Notes under the pieces: generated by a model
The model's database searches: none
What the model was told of the DNA's origin: nothing
The model's input: the letters and a program-made list of their open reading frames with translations, nothing else
NCBI RefSeq assembly: GCF_003610465.1
Contig: NZ_RAQI01000006.1
Location: forward strand, 186,001-250,000
Direction of reading: 5' to 3'
DNA: 64,000 nt
Source: Xenorhabdus ehlersii
Lineage (GTDB): Bacteria; Pseudomonadota; Gammaproteobacteria; Enterobacterales; Enterobacteriaceae
Position numbers and translations under genes: made by a program
In this document: piece after piece, positions 18,771 to 28,778 of the stretch
How positions within the stretch are numbered: the first letter of the stretch is position 1
Layout of the letters: each line of letters begins with the position of its first letter

Positions 18771-21700
18771 TTAATTATCTCCATTTAACAGGGCACGCAG
18801 TTCATCTTCGGACAAGTTTTCCAATTCTTTTTGCAGCAATTCGATATCTTCTTGTGCGAAAAAGGTTTCAATCTGTCTTGATGCGATAAGCTCGGCGAGT
18901 TCAGAAAGTTCTGGATGGGTAAATATGTCTTGAATAGACACTTCAAGATGGAATGCATCACGCAATCTTGCCATTAACTGAATGATTGATAGGGAATTTC
19001 CACCCAGATCAAAGAAGCTGTCATGGCGTCCTATTTGTTCTAACCCCAATAAATTCTGTAGGATAGCGGCAATTTGCTGTTCGATTTCACTTTGGGGCGC
19101 TTCGTATTCACGGCTGGCGATGGCTGAACGATCTGGCGCTGGCAGTGCTTTGCGATCTAGTTTGCCGCTTCCGGTGAGCGGGAAGGTTTCCAGTACAACA
19201 AACGCGCCAGGCACCATATAGCTAGCCAGACGGTGATTCAGTTGTTCACGCAGACCATTGGCCTCTATTGTGAAACCGGATTGTGGAATGACATATGCCA
19301 CTAGACGTTTGTCGCCGGTTTCTTCTTCACGGGCGATGACCACAGCATCTCTGACACCTTCACAGGCGGCCAGTTGTGCTTCAATTTCCCCCAGTTCAAT
19401 GCGGAAGCCGCGTATCTTGACTTGAAAATCGTTGCGTCCCAGATACTCAATCATGCCGTTTGGCAACCAGCGTCCTAAGTCACCGGTTTTGTACATGCGC
19501 GCATTTGGCTGTGCGCTGAATGGCTCGGCAACAAATTTCTCCGCTGTCATCTCCGGCTTATTTAGATAACCCCGTGCGACACCTAAACCAGCAATGTGAA
19601 TTTCACCACTGACACCAATAGGAACCGGTTGACCGAGGGTATCCAAAATATAGATACGGGTATTGGGCAATGGGCGACCAATCGGAATATTGTCATTGAT
19701 ATATGGAATTTGCTTGTTATCTATCGTCAGCGTTGTAGCAATAACAGTTGTTTCAGTCGGGCCATAGGAGTTAATCCAGCGGCAGGATTGCGTTTCCGAG
19801 TGAGACAACCAGCTCATTAGATGACGATGCTCCGCTTTCTCTCCACCCACAATAAGGGTGTGCAGATAGGGGCTGAAACCACTGCGACCCGCCATCATCT
19901 GCTGTACCCAGTGATGCCAGAAGGCCGTGGGCATATCCATGATGGTGATCTTCTGTTCGCGTAAGAAGGCGACAAATGTCGCATCCGGTACTCTGATATG
20001 AGGCGGGCAAAGAACCAATGTCGCACCGGATGCCAGGGTTGGAAAAATATCGGATACCGAAGTATCAAACGCCACGGTGGCAAATTGCAGAATACGATCA
20101 CCCAATTGTGGTTGGCTGGTCTGGCGTTGAGCATGGATAAAGTTCACCACATTGCGGTGTTCCAGCATCACGCCTTTGGGTTGTCCAGTGGAACCGGAGG
20201 TATAGATGATATAGGCCAGATGGTGTGGTTGAAGCCCCATTTGACCAATATCGGGGTTATGAATAGGTTGTTGTGCTACCGCGTTACGATAGCCGTCATC
20301 ATCCAACAATAGGGTTGGAATATCCTGTACCGGCAAACGTGTTTGCAAATGGCGTTGAGTCAACAACCAGGTGGGTTTACTGTCTGATAACTGATAAGCC
20401 AGTCGTTCTGTGGGGTACTCTGGATCAAGGGGAATATAACCTGCACCTGCTTTAAGGATGCCATACATGCCAATGATCATATCCAGACTGCGATCGGTAC
20501 AGATAGCGATACGGTCATCGGGGCGTACGCCGGATGCAATCAGATGATGAGCCAGTTGATTGGCATGGTGATTCAGTTCAGCATAGCTCAATTGGCTTTC
20601 ACCAGTCACCTGATTTTCACCAAACACTAATGCGGTGGCATCAGGTGTCCGTTCCACTTGCTGTTCAAACAATTGGTGAATTAAAACATCTGGCGTAAGA
20701 TCGACGGCAGTATCGTTAAATGTTTCCAATACTTGAATGCGCTCTTCCGAGGACAGAATATCGAGCGATTCAATTTTCTGTTCCGGCGTGTGTTGCAGGG
20801 CTGCGATAGTTCCTCTTAACGCCATATCCATATAGGCGTTGATACGCGCCGGATTAATCTGCTGACTGCACTGTGCGGTGAGTGCAAATCCATCATCAAA
20901 GTCATCTACATCCAGTGACAGTGGATAGTTACTGCGTTCTTCACCCCTGAGTATCTGTACACCTTCCCATGCCAACGATGCAGATTGAGATGCATTACGT
21001 GGGCTATGGCGGAAATTCAGCAAGCTGTTAAACAATGGTAATGGTGCCTGGATGCCACTGCAACGCTGGGCAACGGCCAATGATGCTTGCTCGTGATCGA
21101 GCAATTCACTGAGTTGTTGATGGGTTTCCCGGACTGCCTGCTTAACGGTACGCTCCTGTAACCGAATGCGGATAGGCAAGGTATTGATAAACATACCCAG
21201 TACTTCGGAAGCACCGACTCCGCCCTGTAAGCGTCCCAGTAGGACCGTGCCAAACACCACATCGCTTCGCCCACTGCATCGGGCTAATACTTGGGCCCAT
21301 GCGACATGGAACAGCACTGCGGCACTCATGCCGAGTTGGCGGGCGCAGTTACGCAGGTTGTGGGCGAGTTCGCTATCCAGTGTGATGGTATTCTCTACGA
21401 TTTTATTGCGGTTTGTTTCTTTGAGATCGTCAAGTAATCCAAAGGGTAGAGTTGGCTCTTCAACATCTTCAAGTTGTTTGCGGAAATAGGTTTGATGGAC
21501 TTCCTGCGGCACACTGCGGGTCTGGGCGATAAAATTACGGTAAGGCAGGGGAACAGGAAGGCTATCACTTTCTCCCAAGATCAGCGTATTAATCTCATTG
21601 AAAATCATGCTTAATGAAATGTGGTCGCAAACTAAATGGTGGTGCAATAAGGAGAGCAGCCACTGTCTAGATTCAGGATCTTGGGTAATATGTGCCGCCA

Positions 21701-24700
21701 GAAGTGGTGCTTTGGTGATCTCCATGCGCACCGAGTGTGGATCAGTGAGATGGCGTAATTGCGTTTCTGTTAACAACGCGTGTTCAATAATCGACAGCGG
21801 TGCATGACGATAGACAATCTGAACAGGTTCTGGCAATTCTTGCCAATGCACAGCACTGCGCAGGATATCGTGCCGATCAATGACTTGTTGAAATACCTGT
21901 AAGAAAGTATCTAAACGTGTTCGGCTATCAAACGCCATAAGCTGATTGTCCAGATAGATATCGCCTTCGGTTTGCAGCAAATGGTGGAACAGGATACCTG
22001 CCTGTAATGGCCCCAGTGGGTAGATATCCTGAATATTGGCAACACCTCCAGGGACGAGATTGATAATCTCCTCGATTTGGTTTTGTGTTAACTCCACCAG
22101 AGGCAGCATGTTTGGGGTAATCATCTGGCTGTCTTCATGGATCAGGTTTGGTGGAACCATCAATTCTGTGACACCTTGAGCGGTTTTTTGATTTAAACGA
22201 GCGCTCATGGTTGCCAATGTTGGTGCAGAGAAGACCGTACTAACATCAAGGAGTAGGTCATGCTGGCGTAATTCCTCGATCAGATTGACTACCAGTAAAG
22301 AGTGCCCACCCAGTTCAAAGAAATTGTCATGGCGTCCCACTTGCTCCAAGTCCAGCAGGGATTGCCAAACTGCGGCCAGGGTTTGTTCAGTTTGTCCTTG
22401 CGGCGCTTCGTAATTGCGACTGACTATGGCAGAGCTATCCGGTGCGGGCAGGGCTTTACGATCCAGCTTGCCATTGGTGGTCAGCGGAAAAGAATCCAGT
22501 ATGACAAAGGCACTGGGGAGCATGTGTTCCATCAAACCGGAACTCAATTGCTCACGCAGGCAGGCGGGGTTGAGTGTGACTCCCGATTGTGGAATGAGGT
22601 AAGCAACCAGGCGTTTATCACCGGTTTCTTCTTCACGGGCGATCACTACAGCATCCATGACACCTTCACAAGCAACCAGTCTGGTTTCAATTTCTTCCAG
22701 CTCAACGCGAAAGCCACGGATCTTGACCTGAAAATCATTGCGTCCCAGATATTCAATCATGCCGTTGGGCAACCAGCGTCCCAAATCCCCCGTTTTATAC
22801 ATACGGGTATCTGCTTGTTCGCTAAACGGATCAGGAATAAATTTCTCTGCCGACACATCGGGGCGGTTCAGATAACCACGGGCAACACCGTCACCGGCAA
22901 TATGGATTTCTCCACTTACCCCAATGGGAACTGGCTGTCCCTGTCCATCCAGAATATAAATGCGGGTATTGGGTAGTGGATAACCAATCGGGATAATATT
23001 TTCGAGGTACGGTAGATTTTGGTTGTCCAGTTTTAGAGTTGTGGCAATAACGGTGGTCTCCGTCGGACCATAGGAGTTGATCCAGCGGCAGGATTGGGTT
23101 TCTGGACTGGACAGCCAATTCATTAAATGGCGGTATTCCGCTTTTTCACCACCTACAATAAGGGTGTGCAGATAAGGGCTGAAACCACTGCGGCCTGCCA
23201 CCATCTCCTGTACCCAGTGGTGCCAAAAAGCAGTCGGCATATCCATAATGGTGATCTTCTGCTCACGCAGGAACGAGACAAACGCGATATCCGGTATGCG
23301 GATATGTGGCGGGCGCAGAACCAGTGTCGCGCCGGATGCCAGGGTCGGGAAAATATCTGATACCGATGTATCAAATGCCACGGTGGCAAATTGCAGGATA
23401 CGATCCCCCGATTTGGGTTTGCTGGTTTGGCATTGGGCATGGATAAAGTTCACTACATTGCGGTGTTCCAGCATGACGCCTTTGGGCTGACCGGTGGAAC
23501 CGGAGGTATAGATGATATAGGCCAGATGGTGTGGTTGGAGACCCATTTTCTGGGCATCAGGGTTGTGGCCGGATTGTTGTACCACCGCGTTACGGTGGTT
23601 GTCATCATCCAGCAGCAAGACGGGTATGCCTTGTATCGGTAAATGTGCCTGTAGATGGCGCTGGGTCAGCAATAAAACAGGTTGGCTGTCTGACAACTGA
23701 TAGGCCAGCCGTTCTGTGGGATATTCCGGATCAAGCGGAATATAACCGGCACCTGCCTTTAGGATAGCGTACATGCCGATGATCATATCCAGACTGCGCT
23801 CAACACAGATTGCGATGCGATCATCAGGGCGCACACCGGATGCCATCAGATAATGAGCTAACTGGTTGGCGTGGTGATTCAGTTCGGTATAACTCAATAT
23901 GTTTTCACCGAATATCAACGCAGTGGCATTCGGTGTCTGCGTGACTTGGTGTTCGAACAGTGAGTGGATCAACCTATCTTGCGGATAGGCCTGAGCGGTA
24001 TTGTTGAAATCTACCAATAATTGCTTGCGTTGTTGTGGTTGCAGTAACGGTAAATCTTGTACACGTAGAGAATCATCAGCAACCATCGCTGCTAACAGAG
24101 TTTGCAGGTAGCTTGCGAGTCGTTCAATGCTGGCACGATCAAACAGATCACTGGCATATTCCAATTCACAGACCAACCCATTATCGGTATCGTTCATGGA
24201 AAGTGACAGATCGAAATGAGTGCTTTTTCGGGTTAACGGCAGTTCATCTATCACTAAATCGGGTAATTCAAGGGATTGTTGTATTGGCGTGTTATCCAGC
24301 GCGAGCATGACCTGAAATATCGGGCTATAACTCAAGCTACGTGGCGGTTGCAATGCTTCGACCAATTGCTCAAAGGGTAAGTCTTGGTGTACATAGGCTG
24401 CCAGTGCATGGGCTTTGACTTGTGCCAATAATGAGCTAACGGTGGGGTTATCTTCCAGTTTCACCCTGAGCGCTAGCGTATTGGCAAAGAAACCGATCAA
24501 CGGTTCTAATTCACTGTGCTGTCGGTTAGCGATAGGCGTTCCAATAACAATGTCTTGTTGACCACTGATGCGGGCAAGCAAGATTGACCATGCAGTGAAT
24601 AAGGTCATAAATAGTGTGGAACTATGGCGCTGGCTCAATGCTTTTAAGCTGTCACTTAATGCAGGTGGAAGGGTGAATGCCACTTGATCCCCACGGTAGC

Positions 24701-27700
24701 TCTGAACCGCAGGACGTGCTCTGTCTGTCGGCAATTCCAGTAACGCAGGGGCGCCTTGCAGTGCTTCTCGCCAGAAATTGACCTGTTTTTCCAGCACCTT
24801 ACCTTGTAGCCATTGCCGCTGCCAGAGAGCATAATCAGCATATTGCACTGTCAGTGCAGGCAGTGGATCGTCTTGTCCCTGAATGAAAGCACGGTAGAGG
24901 GTGGTCAATTCATATATCAGGATGTTTAATGACCAGCCATCCGAAATCATGTGGTGCTGGGTCAACAACAGAACATGTTCATCATTGGTGAGTTTCAGTA
25001 ATTGCCCGCGAATTAATGGCTCCAGAGCAAAATCAAAGGGATGGTCAGTTTCAAATTGAGCGGTTGCATCAATAGCAGCCCGTTTTTCTGCCTCATCTGA
25101 TTGACTGAGATCTTTAATGGTCAAATTGAAGCCACAATTTGCATTGGCAATCACTTGCTGGGCTGTACCATCCTCCATTTTGATAGTTGTGCGCAGAATT
25201 TCATGGCGGGCAACGATCCTGTCCAGAGCTGCTTGCAGGGCATTCAGGTTTAGCTCTCCTTTCAGACGCAATCCGCCAGAGATGTGATATGCCGTCTGGG
25301 CGGCAGGATCTAACTGTGCCAAGAACCACAGGCGTTGTTGTGCCCAAGAGAGGGGCAGAACTTGTTGCCGGTCGGCGGGTAATATCACCGGTTGTGTAGA
25401 ATGCTGTGCTGGCTGATTGGCTGTATCCAGTGAGTGTGCCAAATCTGATAAAATTGGATGGGTGAAGAGATCTTGCAAGTCCACTTGGCTGTTGAAAACT
25501 TGGCGTAAGCGGGTAGCCATTTGTACCGTCAGTAAAGAGTGACCACCCAACTCAAAGAAATTGTCATGACGTCCCACTTGCTCCAGCCCAAGCAGAGATT
25601 GCCAGACTTCCGCCAGTTTCTGCTCAATTTCCCCTTGAGGGGTCTCGTATTTACGGCTGGCGATTGCCGTATGATCTGGTGCAGGCAGGGCCTTGCGATC
25701 TAATTTACCGCTACCGGTCAGAGGAAATGCATCCAGTATGACAAATGCACTGGGGATCATGTGTTCCATCAGATGGATGCTTAATTGTTTACGCAGGTGG
25801 GAAGGTGTAAGTGTAACACCAGGTTGTGGTATCAGGTAGGCGACCAGACGCTTGTCGCCAGCCGTCTCTTCACGGGCAATGACCACAACATCTTTGACTC
25901 CGTCGCAGGCTGCCAATTGCGCTTCGATTTCGCCCAATTCAATACGGAAGCCACGCAGTTTGACCTGAAAATCATTGCGCCCTAAATATTCAATGTTGCC
26001 GTCTGGCTGCCAGCGTCCCAGATCACCGCTTTTATACAGGCGAGCATCAGGTTCTTTGCTGAATGGATCGGGGACGAAACGTTCTGCTGTCAGTTCTGGT
26101 TGGTTCAAGTAACCACGAGCAACACCGGCACCGCCAATATAAATCTCCCCACTAACCCCGATGGGAGCAGGTTGTCCGAAGGGATCGAGAATATAAATAC
26201 GCGAATTAGCATTGGGGCGACCAATGGGAATGTTGTTGACAATTTCGTTGGAAGAGCCACCATTTAGTATCAGTGAAGTGACGATAACGGTGGTTTCAGT
26301 TGGGCCATAGGTGTTGATCCAACGACAAGATTGCGTTTCTGGCAATGATTGCCAATCTACCCAATAGCGGTATTCCGCTTTCTCACCACCAACAATAACC
26401 GTATGCAGGTAAGGGCTGAAACCTGTACGATCGGCTTTCATCTCCTGTACCCATTGATGCCAGAACGCAGTCGGCACATCCATGATGGTAATCTTCTGCT
26501 GCTGTAAAAAGTCAATAAATTCCGTATCCGGCACACGGATATGGGCAGGGCGCAGGACTAAAGTTGCGCCCGCAGCCAGTGTCGGAAAAATATCCGATAC
26601 GGAGGTATCAAATGCCATAGTCGCAAATTGCAGAATGCGATCCCCTGGTTGGGGTTGGCTGATTTGATGTTGAGCATGAATAAAATTGACAACATTGCGG
26701 TGTTCCAGCATCACACCTTTAGGCACTCCGGTCGAACCGGAGGTATAGATAATATAGGCCAGATGATGTGGCAGAAGCCCTAACTGGCTGGCATCAGGAT
26801 TATGGATTGGCTGTTGTGCCACAATATTTAGATAATTTTCATCATCCAGTAACCAGACCGGAACCTCCGTCAGCGGTAAACTCGCCTGTAAATGTTTTTC
26901 GGTCAGCAATAACGTTGGGGTGCTGTCTGATAACTGATAAGCCAGCCGTTCGGCAGGATATTCTGGATCGAATGGAACGTAACCTGCCCCTGCTTTGAGA
27001 ATGCCCAACATGCCAATGATCATATCCGGGCTGCGCCCGACACACAGTGCCACGCGGTCATCTGGGCGTATACCAAAGGTAATCAGTCTGTGGGCCAGTT
27101 GGTTGGCGCGTTGGTTCAACTCTGTATAACTCAGTTGCGTATTTTGATACACCAAGGCAATAGCATCAGGCATCGACTCTGCGTGTTGTTCAAATAGCTG
27201 GTGGATCAATTTGTCTTGTGGGTAGGTGAGGGTAGTGTCATTAAAATCCACCAACAATTGTTGGCGCTGTTGGGGGATTATCAGTGGTAGTTCAGCCACG
27301 CGCTGGCTATCATCAGCCACCATTGCCGCCAGCAACGTGTTTAAGTGACTTAGCATACGTTCAATCGTAGTGTGATCGAACAGATCACGGGCATATTCCA
27401 GATCACCCACTAACCCATTTTCTGTTTCATCCAGGGTTAATGTCAGGTCAAAGTAAGAACTATCCCTGATTAATGGCCGCTCATTCAATACCAATCCCGG
27501 CAGCTCGAAATGCCGTTGTCCCGGTGTATTATTGGTTGCCAGCATAACCTGAAAAATTGGGCTATGACTTAGGCTGCGCGGAGGTTGTAAGATCTCGACC
27601 AATTGTTCGAAGGACAGGTCTTGATGGGCAAATGCATTGATTGCTTGTTTTTTCACTTGTGCCAGGAGTTCACTGACACTGGGGTTATCGTGTAATTGCA

Positions 27701-28742
27701 CGCGTAATGCCAATGTATTGGCAAAAAAGCCGATTAAAGGCGCTAATTCAGGTTGTTGACGATTAGCAATGGGAGTGCCAATTACAATATCATCCTGACC
27801 ACTGAGGCGGTTGAGCAATATAGCCCATCCAGCCAATAACGTCATAAAGAAGGTTGTTCCGTGACGTTGGCTGAGTGTTTTTAAACCTGCCTGCAATGCG
27901 GGAGGCAGAGCAATATTGACGCGTCCGCCGAGATAACTTTGCTTTGCAGGACGCGGACGGTCGGTGGGTAATTCCAGAAGTGCGGGAGCACCTTGCAGGG
28001 TGTTACGCCAGAATTCGACCTGTTTTGCCAGCACTTCTCCCTGTAGCCCATTTTTCTGCCAGAGAACATAATCAGCATACTGAATTGTCAGGGCTGGCAT
28101 CGGGTCAGGCTGTCCTTGACAGAATGCGTGATAAAGTGTGGACAGTTCTTGCATAAAGATACTGACTGACCAGCCATCAGAGATGATATGGTGCTGAGTT
28201 AACAGCAGGATATGCTGTTCTTCTGCCAGTTTTAGCAAGCGTCCCCGTGCTAATGGGCCGTTAACAAAATCAAAGGGGTGATTTGCCTCAAGATAGGCCA
28301 CTCTTTCAATTGCCGCTTGTTGTTCTGACGCAGTTCTGTGTTCTGAATAGTGCTGGCTGAAATCTTCTTGTAGCAGGGGAAAACCGCAATCTGCATCATG
28401 AATGATTTGTTGTGCTTCACCTTCTACCGTCACGATGGTAGTACGTAAAATTTCATGGCGCGCCACAATATGATCCAAGGCTGCTTGCAAGGCATTCAGA
28501 TTCAGTTTTCCTTTTAGGTTTAACCCCGCTGACATATGGTATGCCGTTTGTGCAGCAGGATCTAATTGAGCAAGGAACCATAAGCGTTGTTGTGTCCAGG
28601 ATAAAGGCACACCGTTATCACGCGACTGAGCCGTGATTGTTGTTTTTTGCGTCGATTGGCGGGTTAGTTTTGCTGATGTGGCTAACTCAAGTAGTCTTCT
28701 GCGTTCCGCTAATGGTAGAGATGAAAGCTCGTTATTATTCAT
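18771..28742 (-). CDS. paxB: Three-module NRPS (PaxB-like)
   Basis: This 3,323-residue synthetase adds residues 2-4. Approximate order: C1 (LCL, HHIISDG near 188), A1 (P-loop near 670), T1 (near 1065), C2 (LCL, HHMISDG near 1266), A2 (near 1748), T2 (near 2145), C3 (dual type: HHLLQTEGD near 2257 and HHLVCDH near 2370), A3 (near 2850), T3 (LGGNSL near 3245). There is no thioesterase. Pocket residues read D-T-S-D-I-G-T-V-I in A1 and D-T-S-D-I-G-S-V-I in A2 and A3. I infer a basic substrate, probably Lys. The single dual C domain predicts that residue 3 is D. The C-terminus ends in an acidic ENLSEDELRALLNGDN tail that looks like a donor docking motif for the N-terminal helix of PaxC. paxA ends 36 bp upstream, so this is a single operon. 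Confidence 0.85.
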   Translation of the reverse strand: MNNNELSSLPLAERRRLLELATSAKLTRQSTQKTTITAQSRDNGVPLSWTQQRLWFLAQLDPAAQTAYHMSAGLNLKGKLNLNALQAALDHIVARHEILRTTIVTVEGEAQQIIHDADCGFPLLQEDFSQHYSEHRTASEQQAAIERVAYLEANHPFDFVNGPLARGRLLKLAEEQHILLLTQHHIISDGWSVSIFMQELSTLYHAFCQGQPDPMPALTIQYADYVLWQKNGLQGEVLAKQVEFWRNTLQGAPALLELPTDRPRPAKQSYLGGRVNIALPPALQAGLKTLSQRHGTTFFMTLLAGWAILLNRLSGQDDIVIGTPIANRQQPELAPLIGFFANTLALRVQLHDNPSVSELLAQVKKQAINAFAHQDLSFEQLVEILQPPRSLSHSPIFQVMLATNNTPGQRHFELPGLVLNERPLIRDSSYFDLTLTLDETENGLVGDLEYARDLFDHTTIERMLSHLNTLLAAMVADDSQRVAELPLIIPQQRQQLLVDFNDTTLTYPQDKLIHQLFEQHAESMPDAIALVYQNTQLSYTELNQRANQLAHRLITFGIRPDDRVALCVGRSPDMIIGMLGILKAGAGYVPFDPEYPAERLAYQLSDSTPTLLLTEKHLQASLPLTEVPVWLLDDENYLNIVAQQPIHNPDASQLGLLPHHLAYIIYTSGSTGVPKGVMLEHRNVVNFIHAQHQISQPQPGDRILQFATMAFDTSVSDIFPTLAAGATLVLRPAHIRVPDTEFIDFLQQQKITIMDVPTAFWHQWVQEMKADRTGFSPYLHTVIVGGEKAEYRYWVDWQSLPETQSCRWINTYGPTETTVIVTSLILNGGSSNEIVNNIPIGRPNANSRIYILDPFGQPAPIGVSGEIYIGGAGVARGYLNQPELTAERFVPDPFSKEPDARLYKSGDLGRWQPDGNIEYLGRNDFQVKLRGFRIELGEIEAQLAACDGVKDVVVIAREETAGDKRLVAYLIPQPGVTLTPSHLRKQLSIHLMEHMIPSAFVILDAFPLTGSGKLDRKALPAPDHTAIASRKYETPQGEIEQKLAEVWQSLLGLEQVGRHDNFFELGGHSLLTVQMATRLRQVFNSQVDLQDLFTHPILSDLAHSLDTANQPAQHSTQPVILPADRQQVLPLSWAQQRLWFLAQLDPAAQTAYHISGGLRLKGELNLNALQAALDRIVARHEILRTTIKMEDGTAQQVIANANCGFNLTIKDLSQSDEAEKRAAIDATAQFETDHPFDFALEPLIRGQLLKLTNDEHVLLLTQHHMISDGWSLNILIYELTTLYRAFIQGQDDPLPALTVQYADYALWQRQWLQGKVLEKQVNFWREALQGAPALLELPTDRARPAVQSYRGDQVAFTLPPALSDSLKALSQRHSSTLFMTLFTAWSILLARISGQQDIVIGTPIANRQHSELEPLIGFFANTLALRVKLEDNPTVSSLLAQVKAHALAAYVHQDLPFEQLVEALQPPRSLSYSPIFQVMLALDNTPIQQSLELPDLVIDELPLTRKSTHFDLSLSMNDTDNGLVCELEYASDLFDRASIERLASYLQTLLAAMVADDSLRVQDLPLLQPQQRKQLLVDFNNTAQAYPQDRLIHSLFEHQVTQTPNATALIFGENILSYTELNHHANQLAHYLMASGVRPDDRIAICVERSLDMIIGMYAILKAGAGYIPLDPEYPTERLAYQLSDSQPVLLLTQRHLQAHLPIQGIPVLLLDDDNHRNAVVQQSGHNPDAQKMGLQPHHLAYIIYTSGSTGQPKGVMLEHRNVVNFIHAQCQTSKPKSGDRILQFATVAFDTSVSDIFPTLASGATLVLRPPHIRIPDIAFVSFLREQKITIMDMPTAFWHHWVQEMVAGRSGFSPYLHTLIVGGEKAEYRHLMNWLSSPETQSCRWINSYGPTETTVIATTLKLDNQNLPYLENIIPIGYPLPNTRIYILDGQGQPVPIGVSGEIHIAGDGVARGYLNRPDVSAEKFIPDPFSEQADTRMYKTGDLGRWLPNGMIEYLGRNDFQVKIRGFRVELEEIETRLVACEGVMDAVVIAREEETGDKRLVAYLIPQSGVTLNPACLREQLSSGLMEHMLPSAFVILDSFPLTTNGKLDRKALPAPDSSAIVSRNYEAPQGQTEQTLAAVWQSLLDLEQVGRHDNFFELGGHSLLVVNLIEELRQHDLLLDVSTVFSAPTLATMSARLNQKTAQGVTELMVPPNLIHEDSQMITPNMLPLVELTQNQIEEIINLVPGGVANIQDIYPLGPLQAGILFHHLLQTEGDIYLDNQLMAFDSRTRLDTFLQVFQQVIDRHDILRSAVHWQELPEPVQIVYRHAPLSIIEHALLTETQLRHLTDPHSVRMEITKAPLLAAHITQDPESRQWLLSLLHHHLVCDHISLSMIFNEINTLILGESDSLPVPLPYRNFIAQTRSVPQEVHQTYFRKQLEDVEEPTLPFGLLDDLKETNRNKIVENTITLDSELAHNLRNCARQLGMSAAVLFHVAWAQVLARCSGRSDVVFGTVLLGRLQGGVGASEVLGMFINTLPIRIRLQERTVKQAVRETHQQLSELLDHEQASLAVAQRCSGIQAPLPLFNSLLNFRHSPRNASQSASLAWEGVQILRGEERSNYPLSLDVDDFDDGFALTAQCSQQINPARINAYMDMALRGTIAALQHTPEQKIESLDILSSEERIQVLETFNDTAVDLTPDVLIHQLFEQQVERTPDATALVFGENQVTGESQLSYAELNHHANQLAHHLIASGVRPDDRIAICTDRSLDMIIGMYGILKAGAGYIPLDPEYPTERLAYQLSDSKPTWLLTQRHLQTRLPVQDIPTLLLDDDGYRNAVAQQPIHNPDIGQMGLQPHHLAYIIYTSGSTGQPKGVMLEHRNVVNFIHAQRQTSQPQLGDRILQFATVAFDTSVSDIFPTLASGATLVLCPPHIRVPDATFVAFLREQKITIMDMPTAFWHHWVQQMMAGRSGFSPYLHTLIVGGEKAEHRHLMSWLSHSETQSCRWINSYGPTETTVIATTLTIDNKQIPYINDNIPIGRPLPNTRIYILDTLGQPVPIGVSGEIHIAGLGVARGYLNKPEMTAEKFVAEPFSAQPNARMYKTGDLGRWLPNGMIEYLGRNDFQVKIRGFRIELGEIEAQLAACEGVRDAVVIAREEETGDKRLVAYVIPQSGFTIEANGLREQLNHRLASYMVPGAFVVLETFPLTGSGKLDRKALPAPDRSAIASREYEAPQSEIEQQIAAILQNLLGLEQIGRHDSFFDLGGNSLSIIQLMARLRDAFHLEVSIQDIFTHPELSELAELIASRQIETFFAQEDIELLQKELENLSEDELRALLNGDN

Positions 28743-28778
28743 TTGATTATCACCACTTAAAACAAGGTAAATTAAAAT

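Noticed and set aside
8600..22000. Separate epimerization domains in PaxB/PaxC
   Set aside because: Each C-like domain directly precedes an A domain and none lies between T and a further C domain. The HH-L-x4-GD motif explains epimerization by dual C domains instead.
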